Positions 1-6,707 of a stretch of 64,000 nucleotides of DNA are shown piece by piece; within the stretch, counting starts at the first letter, position 1, and every line of letters starts with the position of its first letter. The notes beneath the pieces are model-generated. The model was not told the DNA's origin. It saw only the letters and a program-made list of their open reading frames with translations, and searched no databases. The DNA lies in the NCBI GenBank assembly GCA_027485235.1, contig JAIXRJ010000008.1, positions 55,754-119,753 on the forward strand, in the 5' to 3' direction. A program made the position numbers and the translations under genes. The DNA comes from Comamonadaceae bacterium. Its GTDB lineage: Bacteria; Pseudomonadota; Gammaproteobacteria; Burkholderiales; Burkholderiaceae_C.

Positions 1-392
1 ATGTGTACAACTCGGAGCAGCAACACACCGCCTTCAACTGGTTTGTCAACGCGCTCACACCCCGTGTGGGTTTGCCGCGCTGGGTGCTGGCCGCTGGTGG
101 CTTGCCGCCGGCTGACCTCCCCTTGCGCGACGATCTGCGCACCCGCTTGGGCTGGGGTGACATCCATGCCCTGCAGGTGCTGGACGAGCCTGAGCGCCGC
201 GCTGTATTGCGCCAAGAGGCCGCTGCCCGTGGCCTGTTATTGAGTGATGAAGTCATGGCTTATTTGCTCAAGCGCTTTTCACGCGATCTGGGCAGCTTGA
301 TGCAGTTGCTCGAACACCTTGATCACTATGCTATGCAAACGCAACGCGCGCTCACCATTCCCTTGGTGCGCGCGATGCTGGAGAACCAATGA
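1..392 (+). CDS. hda: DnaA regulatory inactivator Hda, C-terminal part
   Basis: This is the 3' end of an AAA+ protein whose start lies left of the window; about 130 codons are visible. With the beta clamp, Hda stimulates ATP hydrolysis on DnaA and so limits re-initiation of replication. The visible part holds the stretch LPLRDDLRTRLGWG, the box VII arginine-finger region of DnaA/Hda proteins, followed by a helical lid with the arginine of RDLGSLMQLL (sensor 2 position). The Walker A part is not in view. Its stop codon overlaps the next start in ATGA, so the two are probably translationally coupled. A full DnaA is excluded because no DNA-binding domain IV follows the AAA+ lid. Confidence 0.88.
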   Translation, partial: VYNSEQQHTAFNWFVNALTPRVGLPRWVLAAGGLPPADLPLRDDLRTRLGWGDIHALQVLDEPERRAVLRQEAAARGLLLSDEVMAYLLKRFSRDLGSLMQLLEHLDHYAMQTQRALTIPLVRAMLENQ

Positions 393-1057
393 AACTGGCG
401 CTTTTTGATCTGGACCACACCTTGTTGCCCATCGACTCTGATCACACCTGGGGCGTCTTCACCACCGAGTTGGGCTGGAACGATCCGCAGGTGTTCAGTC
501 AGCGCAATGACGAGTTTTATGCACACTACCAAGCGGGCACGCTGGATATTCATGATTACGTGCGCTTTGCCACCCAGGCGGCACGTGAGCGCGGCGCGGC
601 CGAGGCCGCCCGTGCCCACGGTCGATACATGGACGCGGTGATTCGCCCCCGCATCACGTCCGAGGCGCTGGCACTGGTACGATCACACCAGCTTGCGGGT
701 GACACGGTGATCATCGTGACAGCGACCAACGAGTTTGTGACCCGTCCCATCGCCCAAGCTTTTGGCGTGAGCGAGCTGATCGCGGTGGAACTCGAACGCG
801 ACGCCGCAGGCTGGATCACCGGCGAGATCAAAGGCATCCCCTCTTTTCGAGAAGGCAAAGTCACCCGCGTGGCGCAATGGCTGGCCGCGCAAGGCCTGGA
901 CTGGGCCGATGTGGAGATGAGCTTTTATTCTGACTCCATGAACGACCTGCCGCTTTTGGAAAAAGCCCACCATCCGGTGGCAACGAACCCTGACGCTCGG
1001 TTGCGTCAACTGGCCACAGAGCGTGGCTGGCGCATCCTCGAACTGTTTCAAGAATGA
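389..1057 (+). CDS. HAD-superfamily (subclass IB, SerB-like) phosphatase
   Basis: A 222-residue soluble phosphatase of the haloacid dehalogenase superfamily. The four signature motifs are present: nucleophile DLDHT with D7 and D9, motif II threonine T111 in VTATNEF, lysine K157 in REGK, and the acidic motif SDSMND at 181–186. The helical cap between residues about 20 and 95 is the subclass I type. Members are often named phosphoserine or histidinol phosphatase, but the substrate cannot be read from sequence. It overlaps hda upstream and pcnB downstream, each by ATGA, so it belongs to one coupled operon. That position between hda and pcnB recurs in Burkholderiales (from memory). Confidence 0.9.
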   Translation: MKLALFDLDHTLLPIDSDHTWGVFTTELGWNDPQVFSQRNDEFYAHYQAGTLDIHDYVRFATQAARERGAAEAARAHGRYMDAVIRPRITSEALALVRSHQLAGDTVIIVTATNEFVTRPIAQAFGVSELIAVELERDAAGWITGEIKGIPSFREGKVTRVAQWLAAQGLDWADVEMSFYSDSMNDLPLLEKAHHPVATNPDARLRQLATERGWRILELFQE

Positions 1058-2610
1058 TTAAAAAATTCATCGACAAGCTGATGGGCAAATCGCCCCAAAG
1101 CGCCAAACCCCATTTCGGTCGACGCACCGAGGTGCCCGCATCGGTGCATGGCATCGACCCCAACTTGGTGGACGAACGTGCCATCAACGTGACGCGAACC
1201 TTGCAGCAAGCCGGGTTTGAAGCCTACATCGTGGGCGGCGCAGTGCGCGACTTGTTGCTGGGCTTGCGGCCCAAAGATTTCGATGTCGCCACCGATGCCA
1301 CGCCCGAGCAGGTCAAAGGCTTGTTTCGCCGTGCCTTCATCATCGGTCGCCGTTTTCGCATCGTGCATGTGGTGTATGGCCGGGGTCGCGACAACGAAGT
1401 GATCGAGGTCTCCACATTCCGCGCCCACCTGGACAATGCGGCGGCTGAACAAGTCAAGGGCAATGAACGCACCAGCAAACGCCAGCTCGAGGGGATTCAG
1501 CACGCCGTCGACTCGTCGGGCCGTGTCTTGCGTGACAACGTGTGGGGGCCACAAGACGAAGACGCCACGCGCCGGGACTTCACCGTGAACGCGATGTACT
1601 ACGACCCGGAAACCCAGATCGTGGTGGATTACCACGGCGGTATCCAAGACGCCAAAAAACACACTTTGCGCATGATCGGTGACCCGGCCAAGCGTTACCG
1701 CGAAGACCCCGTGCGCATCATCCGGGCTGTGCGTTTTGCCGCCAAGCTCAGCCCCTTGGGTTTCAAACTCGAGGCCAAGACGGCCAAACCTTTGGTCCAG
1801 GCCAAATCCTTGTTGGCCGATGTGCCGCAAAGCCGCCTCTTCGATGAAATGCTCAAGCTGGTGCAGACTGGCCATGCCTTGGCATCGATTGCCCAGCTCA
1901 AAGCCTTGGGTCTGGCCCAAGGCATCTACCCGCTGCTTGACGTGGTGGTGGAACGTGCCGAGAGCGACTTCGTCAAAGGCGCGCTGGCAGACACCGACCG
2001 GCGTGTGGGCGAGGGCAAGCCGGTGGCTCCCAGCTTCCTGTTGGCCTGTGTTCTGTGGGCCGATGTGCGCGATGGCTGGGCGTCCCGCCTGGCCCGCAAA
2101 GAGCACCCTTATCCTGCGCTGCAAGACGCGATCGATGAGGTGTTCAATGCCCGCATTGGCGATGTGTCGGGTCGTGGCAAATTGGCTGCCGACATGCGTG
2201 AAATCTGGATGATGCAGCCGCGCTTTGAAAAGCGCATGGGTGCTACGCCCTTTGGTTTGGTCGAGCAACCCCGCTTTCGGGCTGCTTTTGACTTTTTACG
2301 CCTGCGTGCCGATGTGCAGGAAGTGGATGAAGCATTGTCCGACTGGTGGCAGGAGTTCAGCATGGCCAGCGATGCCGAGCGTGAAGACTTGGTGCAAGCC
2401 CTCAAGGCTGAGCAACAAGCCAAGCCCCGTGTTCGTCGTGCGCCCAAGCCCCAGGCCGAGGGGGTTGCGCCACCACACAACAACAGCGCAGGTTCAGGCA
2501 GCCAGCCCGATGCACCTCAGACCGATGAGGAAGCAGTACCCAAGAAACGCCGTCGCCGTCGCCGCAACCCTGGTGCAGGCGGGGACCAGGGCACCGGGAC
2601 CGCCAATTGA
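1054..2610 (+). CDS. pcnB: Polynucleotide adenylyltransferase (poly(A) polymerase I)
   Basis: A 518-residue nucleotidyltransferase of the class II poly(A) polymerase/CCA-adding family. It adds 3' A tails to RNA, which marks transcripts for decay. The catalytic head shows GGAVRDLLLG at about 61–70, then the metal-binding DFD at 75–77, and the RRDFTVNAMYY signature near 170. The C-terminus is very basic, with a run of Lys/Arg near residue 505, as in PcnB and unlike compact CCA-adding enzymes. It is somewhat longer than the E. coli enzyme (about 465 residues), mostly through this low-complexity tail. The start overlaps the HAD stop in ATGA. Confidence 0.95.
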   Translation: MIKKFIDKLMGKSPQSAKPHFGRRTEVPASVHGIDPNLVDERAINVTRTLQQAGFEAYIVGGAVRDLLLGLRPKDFDVATDATPEQVKGLFRRAFIIGRRFRIVHVVYGRGRDNEVIEVSTFRAHLDNAAAEQVKGNERTSKRQLEGIQHAVDSSGRVLRDNVWGPQDEDATRRDFTVNAMYYDPETQIVVDYHGGIQDAKKHTLRMIGDPAKRYREDPVRIIRAVRFAAKLSPLGFKLEAKTAKPLVQAKSLLADVPQSRLFDEMLKLVQTGHALASIAQLKALGLAQGIYPLLDVVVERAESDFVKGALADTDRRVGEGKPVAPSFLLACVLWADVRDGWASRLARKEHPYPALQDAIDEVFNARIGDVSGRGKLAADMREIWMMQPRFEKRMGATPFGLVEQPRFRAAFDFLRLRADVQEVDEALSDWWQEFSMASDAEREDLVQALKAEQQAKPRVRRAPKPQAEGVAPPHNNSAGSGSQPDAPQTDEEAVPKKRRRRRRNPGAGGDQGTGTAN

Positions 2611-2626
2611 TCTGGCGCACACACCC

Positions 2627-3115
2627 ATGCTGGCCGATCGTGAGCCTGTGATCGCCTTCGTGGCGGTGGGAGCCAACTTGGGCGACGCCAAGCGGACGGT
2701 GTCGAACAGCTTGCACGCCCTGAGTCGCTTGCCGGGCACGCATTGCACGGGCAGGTCACGCCTTTTTCGCACAACGCCTTTCGAGGCCGAGGGGCCAGAC
2801 TTCATCAACGCGGTGGTGCGATTGCGAACGCGCTTGACTGCGCCCGCACTGCTGGACGCTTTGCAGGACATGGAAAACCAGGCCGGGCGCTTGCGCCCTT
2901 ACCTGAACGCACCTCGCACGCTTGATCTGGATGTGTTGCTTTACGGAGATGCCAGCATCTGCAGCCCGCGTTTGACAGTGCCGCACCCACGCATGTGGGG
3001 CCGCGCGTTTGTGGTCTACCCCCTGGCCGATCTGGCCCCCGATCGGGTGGAGCCGCACCACTGGGCGGCGGTGGCCAAGCAAAACATTGTGGCCATCACT
3101 GAGCCTGCGGCTTGA
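2627..3115 (+). CDS. folK: HPPK: 6-hydroxymethyl-7,8-dihydropterin pyrophosphokinase
   Basis: A 162-residue enzyme that transfers pyrophosphate from ATP to 6-hydroxymethyl-dihydropterin, the step before dihydropteroate synthase in folate synthesis. The family signature PRTLDLDVLLYG lies at about 96–107, with the two Mg-binding aspartates D100 and D102. The N-terminal GANLGD motif is at 15–20. An open frame extends far upstream inside pcnB; I chose the ATG at 2627, 16 bases after the pcnB stop, because homology to the family begins just after it. It follows pcnB on the same strand and probably shares its transcript. Confidence 0.93.
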   Translation: MLADREPVIAFVAVGANLGDAKRTVSNSLHALSRLPGTHCTGRSRLFRTTPFEAEGPDFINAVVRLRTRLTAPALLDALQDMENQAGRLRPYLNAPRTLDLDVLLYGDASICSPRLTVPHPRMWGRAFVVYPLADLAPDRVEPHHWAAVAKQNIVAITEPAA

Positions 3116-3127
3116 TTTTTCAAGCCG
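3108..3127 (+). other. Perfect hairpin over the folK stop codon
   Basis: An 8-bp perfect stem with a TTTT loop spans the folK TGA. There is no strong T run after it, so it may stabilise the 3' end or act as a weak terminator rather than being a classic intrinsic terminator. Confidence 0.4.
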
Positions 3128-3229
3128 TATGCACAGTTCACACCGAGTTTCGTGCGAGGCTGCACATCACCGTGAAGCAAGTCATCACCCCAACGGTGTT
3201 GATTCAAAAAATCCGACAGCGTCCGCTGG

Positions 3230-3676
3230 TCATTGGCTGATTTGTCGGGCTTCTTCAATTTGGTATTCAAAGTACCGCTGAAAGCTGAAGGCGATGCTGG
3301 ACATCAAAACGGTGGTCCCCAGCAAAAGTGCCGTGGCCACGCCGATGATCGTGAGCCAGCTCGTTTGACCTGCAACGGCATCGGCTGAGGCCGAAGGGTT
3401 GAACCGCGCATTCCACCGTTCCTGACTCATTAAGCCGTAAACGATGGCGTTGAGCGCACACCCAGCGATCGTGAAGCCCAGCAAGGGGATCAGCGCCCAA
3501 CTCATGTGGTCGTCCAGGCCGAAGGCCTTCACACGCTGCAGACCGTAAATGCCCAAAGCCGTTGGAATCGGCATCAGCCAGCCCAAAGTGTCACCCATGC
3601 CGCAAAGGTAAAAGCGGTGCAGACCCAAAGGCCCGCACCAAAAGGTCAACCAGGTGACCAGTGTTTTGTTTTTCAT
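3230..3676 (-). CDS. TM2-like small inner-membrane protein, function unknown
   Basis: A 148-residue membrane protein. Its first half resembles the TM2 domain: a hydrophobic segment with GPLGLHRFYL followed by a Gly/Pro turn and a second segment. A longer hydrophobic stretch around residues 60–80 and another near 105–130 suggest four membrane spans in all. No catalytic motif is visible and the role is unknown. It converges on folK and lies 7 bases downstream of the acetyltransferase gene on the same strand, so the two may be co-transcribed. The C-terminal tail is short and probably cytoplasmic. Confidence 0.7.
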   Translation of the reverse strand: MKNKTLVTWLTFWCGPLGLHRFYLCGMGDTLGWLMPIPTALGIYGLQRVKAFGLDDHMSWALIPLLGFTIAGCALNAIVYGLMSQERWNARFNPSASADAVAGQTSWLTIIGVATALLLGTTVLMSSIAFSFQRYFEYQIEEARQISQ

Positions 3677-3683
3677 GCCTTCA

Positions 3684-4205
3684 TTATTGCGGAGACGTGG
3701 TGTCGCCCGCGCCCAGGGGCTTTTCCATCATCACCACGTCGAGCCAGCGGTCAAACTTCCAGCCGCAGGATTTGAGAACGCCCGCATGTCTGAATCCCAG
3801 CGATGTGTGAACACCAATGGAGCCCGCATTGGCCGAGTCGCCTATGACGGCTAAAAACTTGCGCACGCCAGCACGTTCAGCTTGAGCACACAACTCGCTC
3901 AGCAAGGCTTTGCCCAGACCTTTACGGTGGGCAGATGGCGCCATATAAATGGAGTCTTCTGCCGAAAATCGGTAGGCTGAACGGGGCTTGAACCAGTTGC
4001 AATAAGCAAAGCCCAGAACCTCTCCCACCTCTTCAACGACCAGGTAGGGCAAACCTTTGGACAGCACATCGTCGCGTCGCGTCGCCATGTCACTTGCCGA
4101 TGGGGGCTCTGTCTCGAAAGTCCCGGTGCCCGTCAAGACGTGGTGCCGATAAATCGCCGTTACGGCGCTGATGTCTGCATCCTGGCTGGGTCGGATCAAG
4201 GGCAT
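3684..4205 (-). CDS. GNAT N-acetyltransferase, phosphinothricin-acetyltransferase type
   Basis: A 173-residue GCN5-type acetyltransferase that would use acetyl-CoA to acetylate an amine. The N-terminal IRPSQDADISAVTAIYRHHV and the central TGTGTFETEPP are typical of the Pat/Bar/YncA group, as is the acetyl-CoA loop HRKGLGKALL near residue 95. Members act on phosphinothricin, methionine sulfoximine or related amino acid analogues, and the actual substrate here is not known. The start codon is only about 15 bases from the rpsP promoter -10 box on the other strand, so the two transcription units diverge closely. Confidence 0.85.
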   Translation of the reverse strand: MPLIRPSQDADISAVTAIYRHHVLTGTGTFETEPPSASDMATRRDDVLSKGLPYLVVEEVGEVLGFAYCNWFKPRSAYRFSAEDSIYMAPSAHRKGLGKALLSELCAQAERAGVRKFLAVIGDSANAGSIGVHTSLGFRHAGVLKSCGWKFDRWLDVVMMEKPLGAGDTTSPQ

Positions 4206-4219
4206 CGGTGCTCCCGTTG

Positions 4220-4225
4220 TATAAT
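4220..4225 (+). promoter_or_regulatory. -10 box of the rpsP operon promoter
   Basis: A consensus TATAAT lies 114 bases before rpsP. No good -35 hexamer stands at 16–18 bases upstream, so the promoter may be helped by an activator or by the preceding TTG. This is the only strong sigma70-like -10 box before the ribosomal operon. Confidence 0.6.
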
Positions 4226-4246
4226 AGTTTGCTTTTCAGTGTGTCC

Positions 4247-4262
4247 CTGGCCGGGTGGCCAG
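4247..4262 (+). other. Hairpin in the rpsP leader
   Basis: CTGGCC and GGCCAG form a 6-bp stem around a GGGT loop about 20 bases after the -10 box. It lies in the roughly 110-base untranslated leader and may influence early transcription or mRNA stability. Function is inferred only from position. Confidence 0.35.
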
Positions 4263-4338
4263 TTGCGTGTCTCAAACGCTGGAAGAAATCGGGTTCTCGG
4301 TATCTGTGCCGCAAGACCCAACCACCCAAGGATAAATC

Positions 4339-4590
4339 ATGGTTGTTATTCGTTTGAACCGCGGCGGCTCTAAAGCACGTCCTTTCTTCAACATCGTCGT
4401 TGCTGACAAGCGCGTGCGTCGCGATGGTCGTTTCCTCGAGCGCATCGGTTTTTACAACCCTACAGCCCGTGGCGGCGAAGAAGGTCTGCGTCTTGCGCAA
4501 GACCGCCTGACCTACTGGAAGAGCGTTGGCGCGCAGGCTTCTCCCACTGTGGAACGCCTGATCCGTCAAGCTGGCCAAGCAGCCGTCTGA
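4339..4590 (+). CDS. rpsP: 30S ribosomal protein S16
   Basis: An 83-residue ribosomal protein needed for assembly of the 30S body. The sequence [16 protein letters not shown] and the [10 protein letters not shown] segment are diagnostic for S16. Length matches the family (about 80–90). A clear AAGGA ribosome binding site precedes the ATG. It is first in the conserved order rpsP–rimM–trmD–rplS, the same operon as in E. coli, which couples ribosomal proteins with ribosome maturation and tRNA methylation. Confidence 0.98.
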   Translation: MVVIRLNRGGSKARPFFNIVVADKRVRRDGRFLERIGFYNPTARGGEEGLRLAQDRLTYWKSVGAQASPTVERLIRQAGQAAV

Positions 4591-4597
4591 TCGGCGG

Positions 4598-5224
4598 ATG
4601 TCGGTCTTGCGTCCATCCTTGGAGGCAGCGGCTCTGCCCGCTGATGCCATCGAGGTCGGGCGCATCACCGATGCCTGGGGCATCAAAGGCTGGTTCAAAG
4701 TCCTGCCCCACAGCGCCTCCCCTGAGGCGCTTTTTTCTTGCAAACGCTGGTTTTTGTTGCCGCCTGATCGGCCCATGAAACCCCAGCGACCCACGCAGGC
4801 CGTTGCGGCCTTGTCTGTGGGTGCTGCATGGACTGAACCTTTGCTTTTGCGCATCAAAGAAGCCAAAGACCACTCCGACACCGTCGTCGCGACCGCCCAC
4901 GACATTGACGACCGAAATACCGCAGAAGCCTTGCGAGGTGCCCGCATTTTTGTACCCCGCTCCAGCTTTCCCAGCGCCGCCAAGGATGAGTACTACTGGG
5001 TCGACCTGATGGGTCTGCAGGTGATCAACCGTGAAGGCCTGGTTTTGGGCCAGGTGCGAGACTTGATGTCCACCGGCCCCCAAACCGTGCTGGTGCTCGA
5101 AGCGGCGCCCGAGACCGAAGGCGGCAAACCGATTGAACGCATGATTCCTTTTGTGAGCGCGTTTGTGGATGGCGTTGACTTGCTCGGCCAACGCATCACC
5201 GTGGACTGGCAGCCCGATTACTGA
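4598..5224 (+). CDS. rimM: 16S rRNA processing protein RimM
   Basis: A 208-residue 30S maturation factor that binds S19 and helps form the 3' major domain. The N-terminal IEVGRITDAWGIKGWFKV and the C-terminal PRC-barrel segment with EYYWVDLMGLQVIN and IPFVSAFVDGVDL match the family. Length is a little above E. coli RimM (182) through an N-terminal extension and an inserted loop near residue 50. Its start is 8 bases after the rpsP stop, so it is co-transcribed and likely coupled. Confidence 0.96.
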   Translation: MSVLRPSLEAAALPADAIEVGRITDAWGIKGWFKVLPHSASPEALFSCKRWFLLPPDRPMKPQRPTQAVAALSVGAAWTEPLLLRIKEAKDHSDTVVATAHDIDDRNTAEALRGARIFVPRSSFPSAAKDEYYWVDLMGLQVINREGLVLGQVRDLMSTGPQTVLVLEAAPETEGGKPIERMIPFVSAFVDGVDLLGQRITVDWQPDY

Positions 5225-5252
5225 CCCGCCTCGGCCATGGAGGGCCTGTGCC

Positions 5253-6050
5253 ATGCGCTTTGACATCATCACGCTGTTTCCCGAGTTGTTTGCGCCGCTC
5301 TTGACCAGTGGCATCACGCGCCGCGCCTATGAAAGTGGCTTGGTTGATGTCCACTTGTGGAACCCCCGTGACCATGCCGAGGGCAATTACCGCCGTGTGG
5401 ACGATCGCTCTTTTGGCGGTGGGCCCGGCATGGTCATGCTGGCTGAGCCCTTGTTCAAAACCCTGAGTGCCATCCGAGCAGACCGCCAAGAAGCGCGCCC
5501 AGCGCCCGTGGTGCTGTTTTCCCCGATCGGCCACGCGCTCAACCACGACGCAGTGGCCAGTTGGTCCCAAAGCGCAGGCGCCGTCTTGTTGTGTGGCCGC
5601 TATGAAGGCGTGGACCAGCGGTTTGTCGACCAATACGTCGAACTGCAAATCAGCTTGGGCGACTTTATCTTGTCGGGCGGAGAGATCGCCGCCATGGCCT
5701 TGCTGGACGCCGTGGCCCGTTTGCAGCCGGGTGTGCTCAATGACGAAGGCAGCCACCAGTTCGACAGCTTCAACCCGGCGCTTGACGGAATGCTGGACAG
5801 CCCGCACTACACCCGACCCGAGGTCTGGCAGGAGCAGGCGGTGCCGACTGAGTTGATGTCGGGTCACCATGCGCACATCGCGCTGTGGCGGCGCGAACAA
5901 AGCCTGCGCCTGACGGCCTTGCACCGCCCCGATTTGCTGGAACAGGCCCGCGAGGCCGGGGGGCTCAGCCGCCAGGACGAGGCTTTTCTCAAGCGGGCCA
6001 GTGGTCGCCTGCCCAGTGCGGACGGGGTGCAGTCCGAAAAAAAGCTATAA
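5253..6050 (+). CDS. trmD: tRNA (guanine-37 N1)-methyltransferase
   Basis: A 265-residue SPOUT-class enzyme that uses SAM to form m1G37 in tRNAs, which prevents +1 frameshifting. It begins MRFDIITLFPELF, holds DDRSFGGGPGMVM for substrate binding, and has the knot sequence LCGRYEGVDQRF and LSGGEIAAMALLD. Size agrees with E. coli TrmD (255). An upstream open frame exists, but the ATG at 5253 is the family start. It lies 28 bases after rimM in the rpsP operon. Confidence 0.97.
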   Translation: MRFDIITLFPELFAPLLTSGITRRAYESGLVDVHLWNPRDHAEGNYRRVDDRSFGGGPGMVMLAEPLFKTLSAIRADRQEARPAPVVLFSPIGHALNHDAVASWSQSAGAVLLCGRYEGVDQRFVDQYVELQISLGDFILSGGEIAAMALLDAVARLQPGVLNDEGSHQFDSFNPALDGMLDSPHYTRPEVWQEQAVPTELMSGHHAHIALWRREQSLRLTALHRPDLLEQAREAGGLSRQDEAFLKRASGRLPSADGVQSEKKL

Positions 6051-6051
6051 T
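6046..6051 (+). promoter_or_regulatory. Possible internal -10 box before rplS
   Basis: A TATAAT overlaps the trmD stop codon, 116 bases before rplS. No fitting -35 box is visible, so this may be chance. An extra promoter here would let L19 be made above TrmD and RimM, whose products are needed in smaller amounts. Confidence 0.3.
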
Positions 6052-6166
6052 CAATGGCTTTTCGATCCTCTACCCGCCGCGATCTGGTTCAGTCATGCAC
6101 ATGCATGGCCTTTACAACACAGAACGCCCCTTGTGTAGCGAGGCATGATCGGACGGAGTTCAAAAA

Positions 6167-6550
6167 ATGAATTTGATTCAAACGCTTGAGCAGGAAGAAA
6201 TTGCCCGTTTGGGCAAAGTGATTCCTGAGTTTTCCCCCGGCGACACCGTGATCGTCAGCGTCAACGTGGTGGAAGGTGCGCGCAAGCGTGTCCAGGCCTA
6301 CGAAGGTGTTGTGATTGCCAAGCGCAACCGCGGTTTGAACAGCGGCTTCACTGTGCGCAAGATCTCCAGTGGCGAAGGTGTGGAGCGTACGTTCCAAACC
6401 TACAGCCCCGTGATAGCGAGCATCGAAGTCAAGCGCCGTGGCGATGTTCGACGCGCCAAGCTGTACTACCTGCGTGATCGCAGTGGCAAGTCGGCACGTA
6501 TCAAAGAAAAGTTGCCTCAGCGCAAAGCAGCACCTGCTGCCAAAGCGTAA
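6167..6550 (+). CDS. rplS: 50S ribosomal protein L19
   Basis: A 127-residue ribosomal protein at the 30S–50S interface. It starts [30 protein letters not shown] and carries the [20 protein letters not shown] and [17 protein letters not shown] segments typical of L19. The C-terminus has a short Ala/Lys extension. A GGAG site precedes the ATG. It is last in the operon and is followed at once by an intrinsic terminator. Confidence 0.98.
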   Translation: MNLIQTLEQEEIARLGKVIPEFSPGDTVIVSVNVVEGARKRVQAYEGVVIAKRNRGLNSGFTVRKISSGEGVERTFQTYSPVIASIEVKRRGDVRRAKLYYLRDRSGKSARIKEKLPQRKAAPAAKA

Positions 6551-6570
6551 AGCCTTTTCGATCCTACGAA

Positions 6571-6608
6571 AAAACCGCCCGGGTTTGCACCCAAGGCGGT
6601 TTTTTTTC
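6571..6608 (+). terminator. Intrinsic terminator of the rpsP–rplS operon
   Basis: AAAACCGCC pairs with GGCGGTTTT around a 15-base loop and is followed by a T tract. It stands 20 bases after the rplS stop. Confidence 0.9.
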
Positions 6609-6632
6609 GCCTGAGCCCAGCACCCGACCAAG

Positions 6633-6672
6633 AAAAAAGGCCCTGCCGGTGAGGGCAAGGCCTTTGCAGGGC
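6633..6672 (-). terminator. Intrinsic terminator of the DEAD-box helicase gene
   Basis: Read on the minus strand, GCCCTGC pairs with GCAGGGC and is followed by six T. It lies 35 bases past the helicase stop and faces the rplS terminator. Confidence 0.75.
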
Positions 6673-6707
6673 TTTCCAAGTCCAGGGCGTGAGCCCTGGA
6701 GGCTTGA

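Noticed and set aside
1048..2268. A 406-codon open frame antisense to pcnB
   Set aside because: pcnB shows GG and DFD motifs and a coupled start; this frame is a codon-bias shadow.
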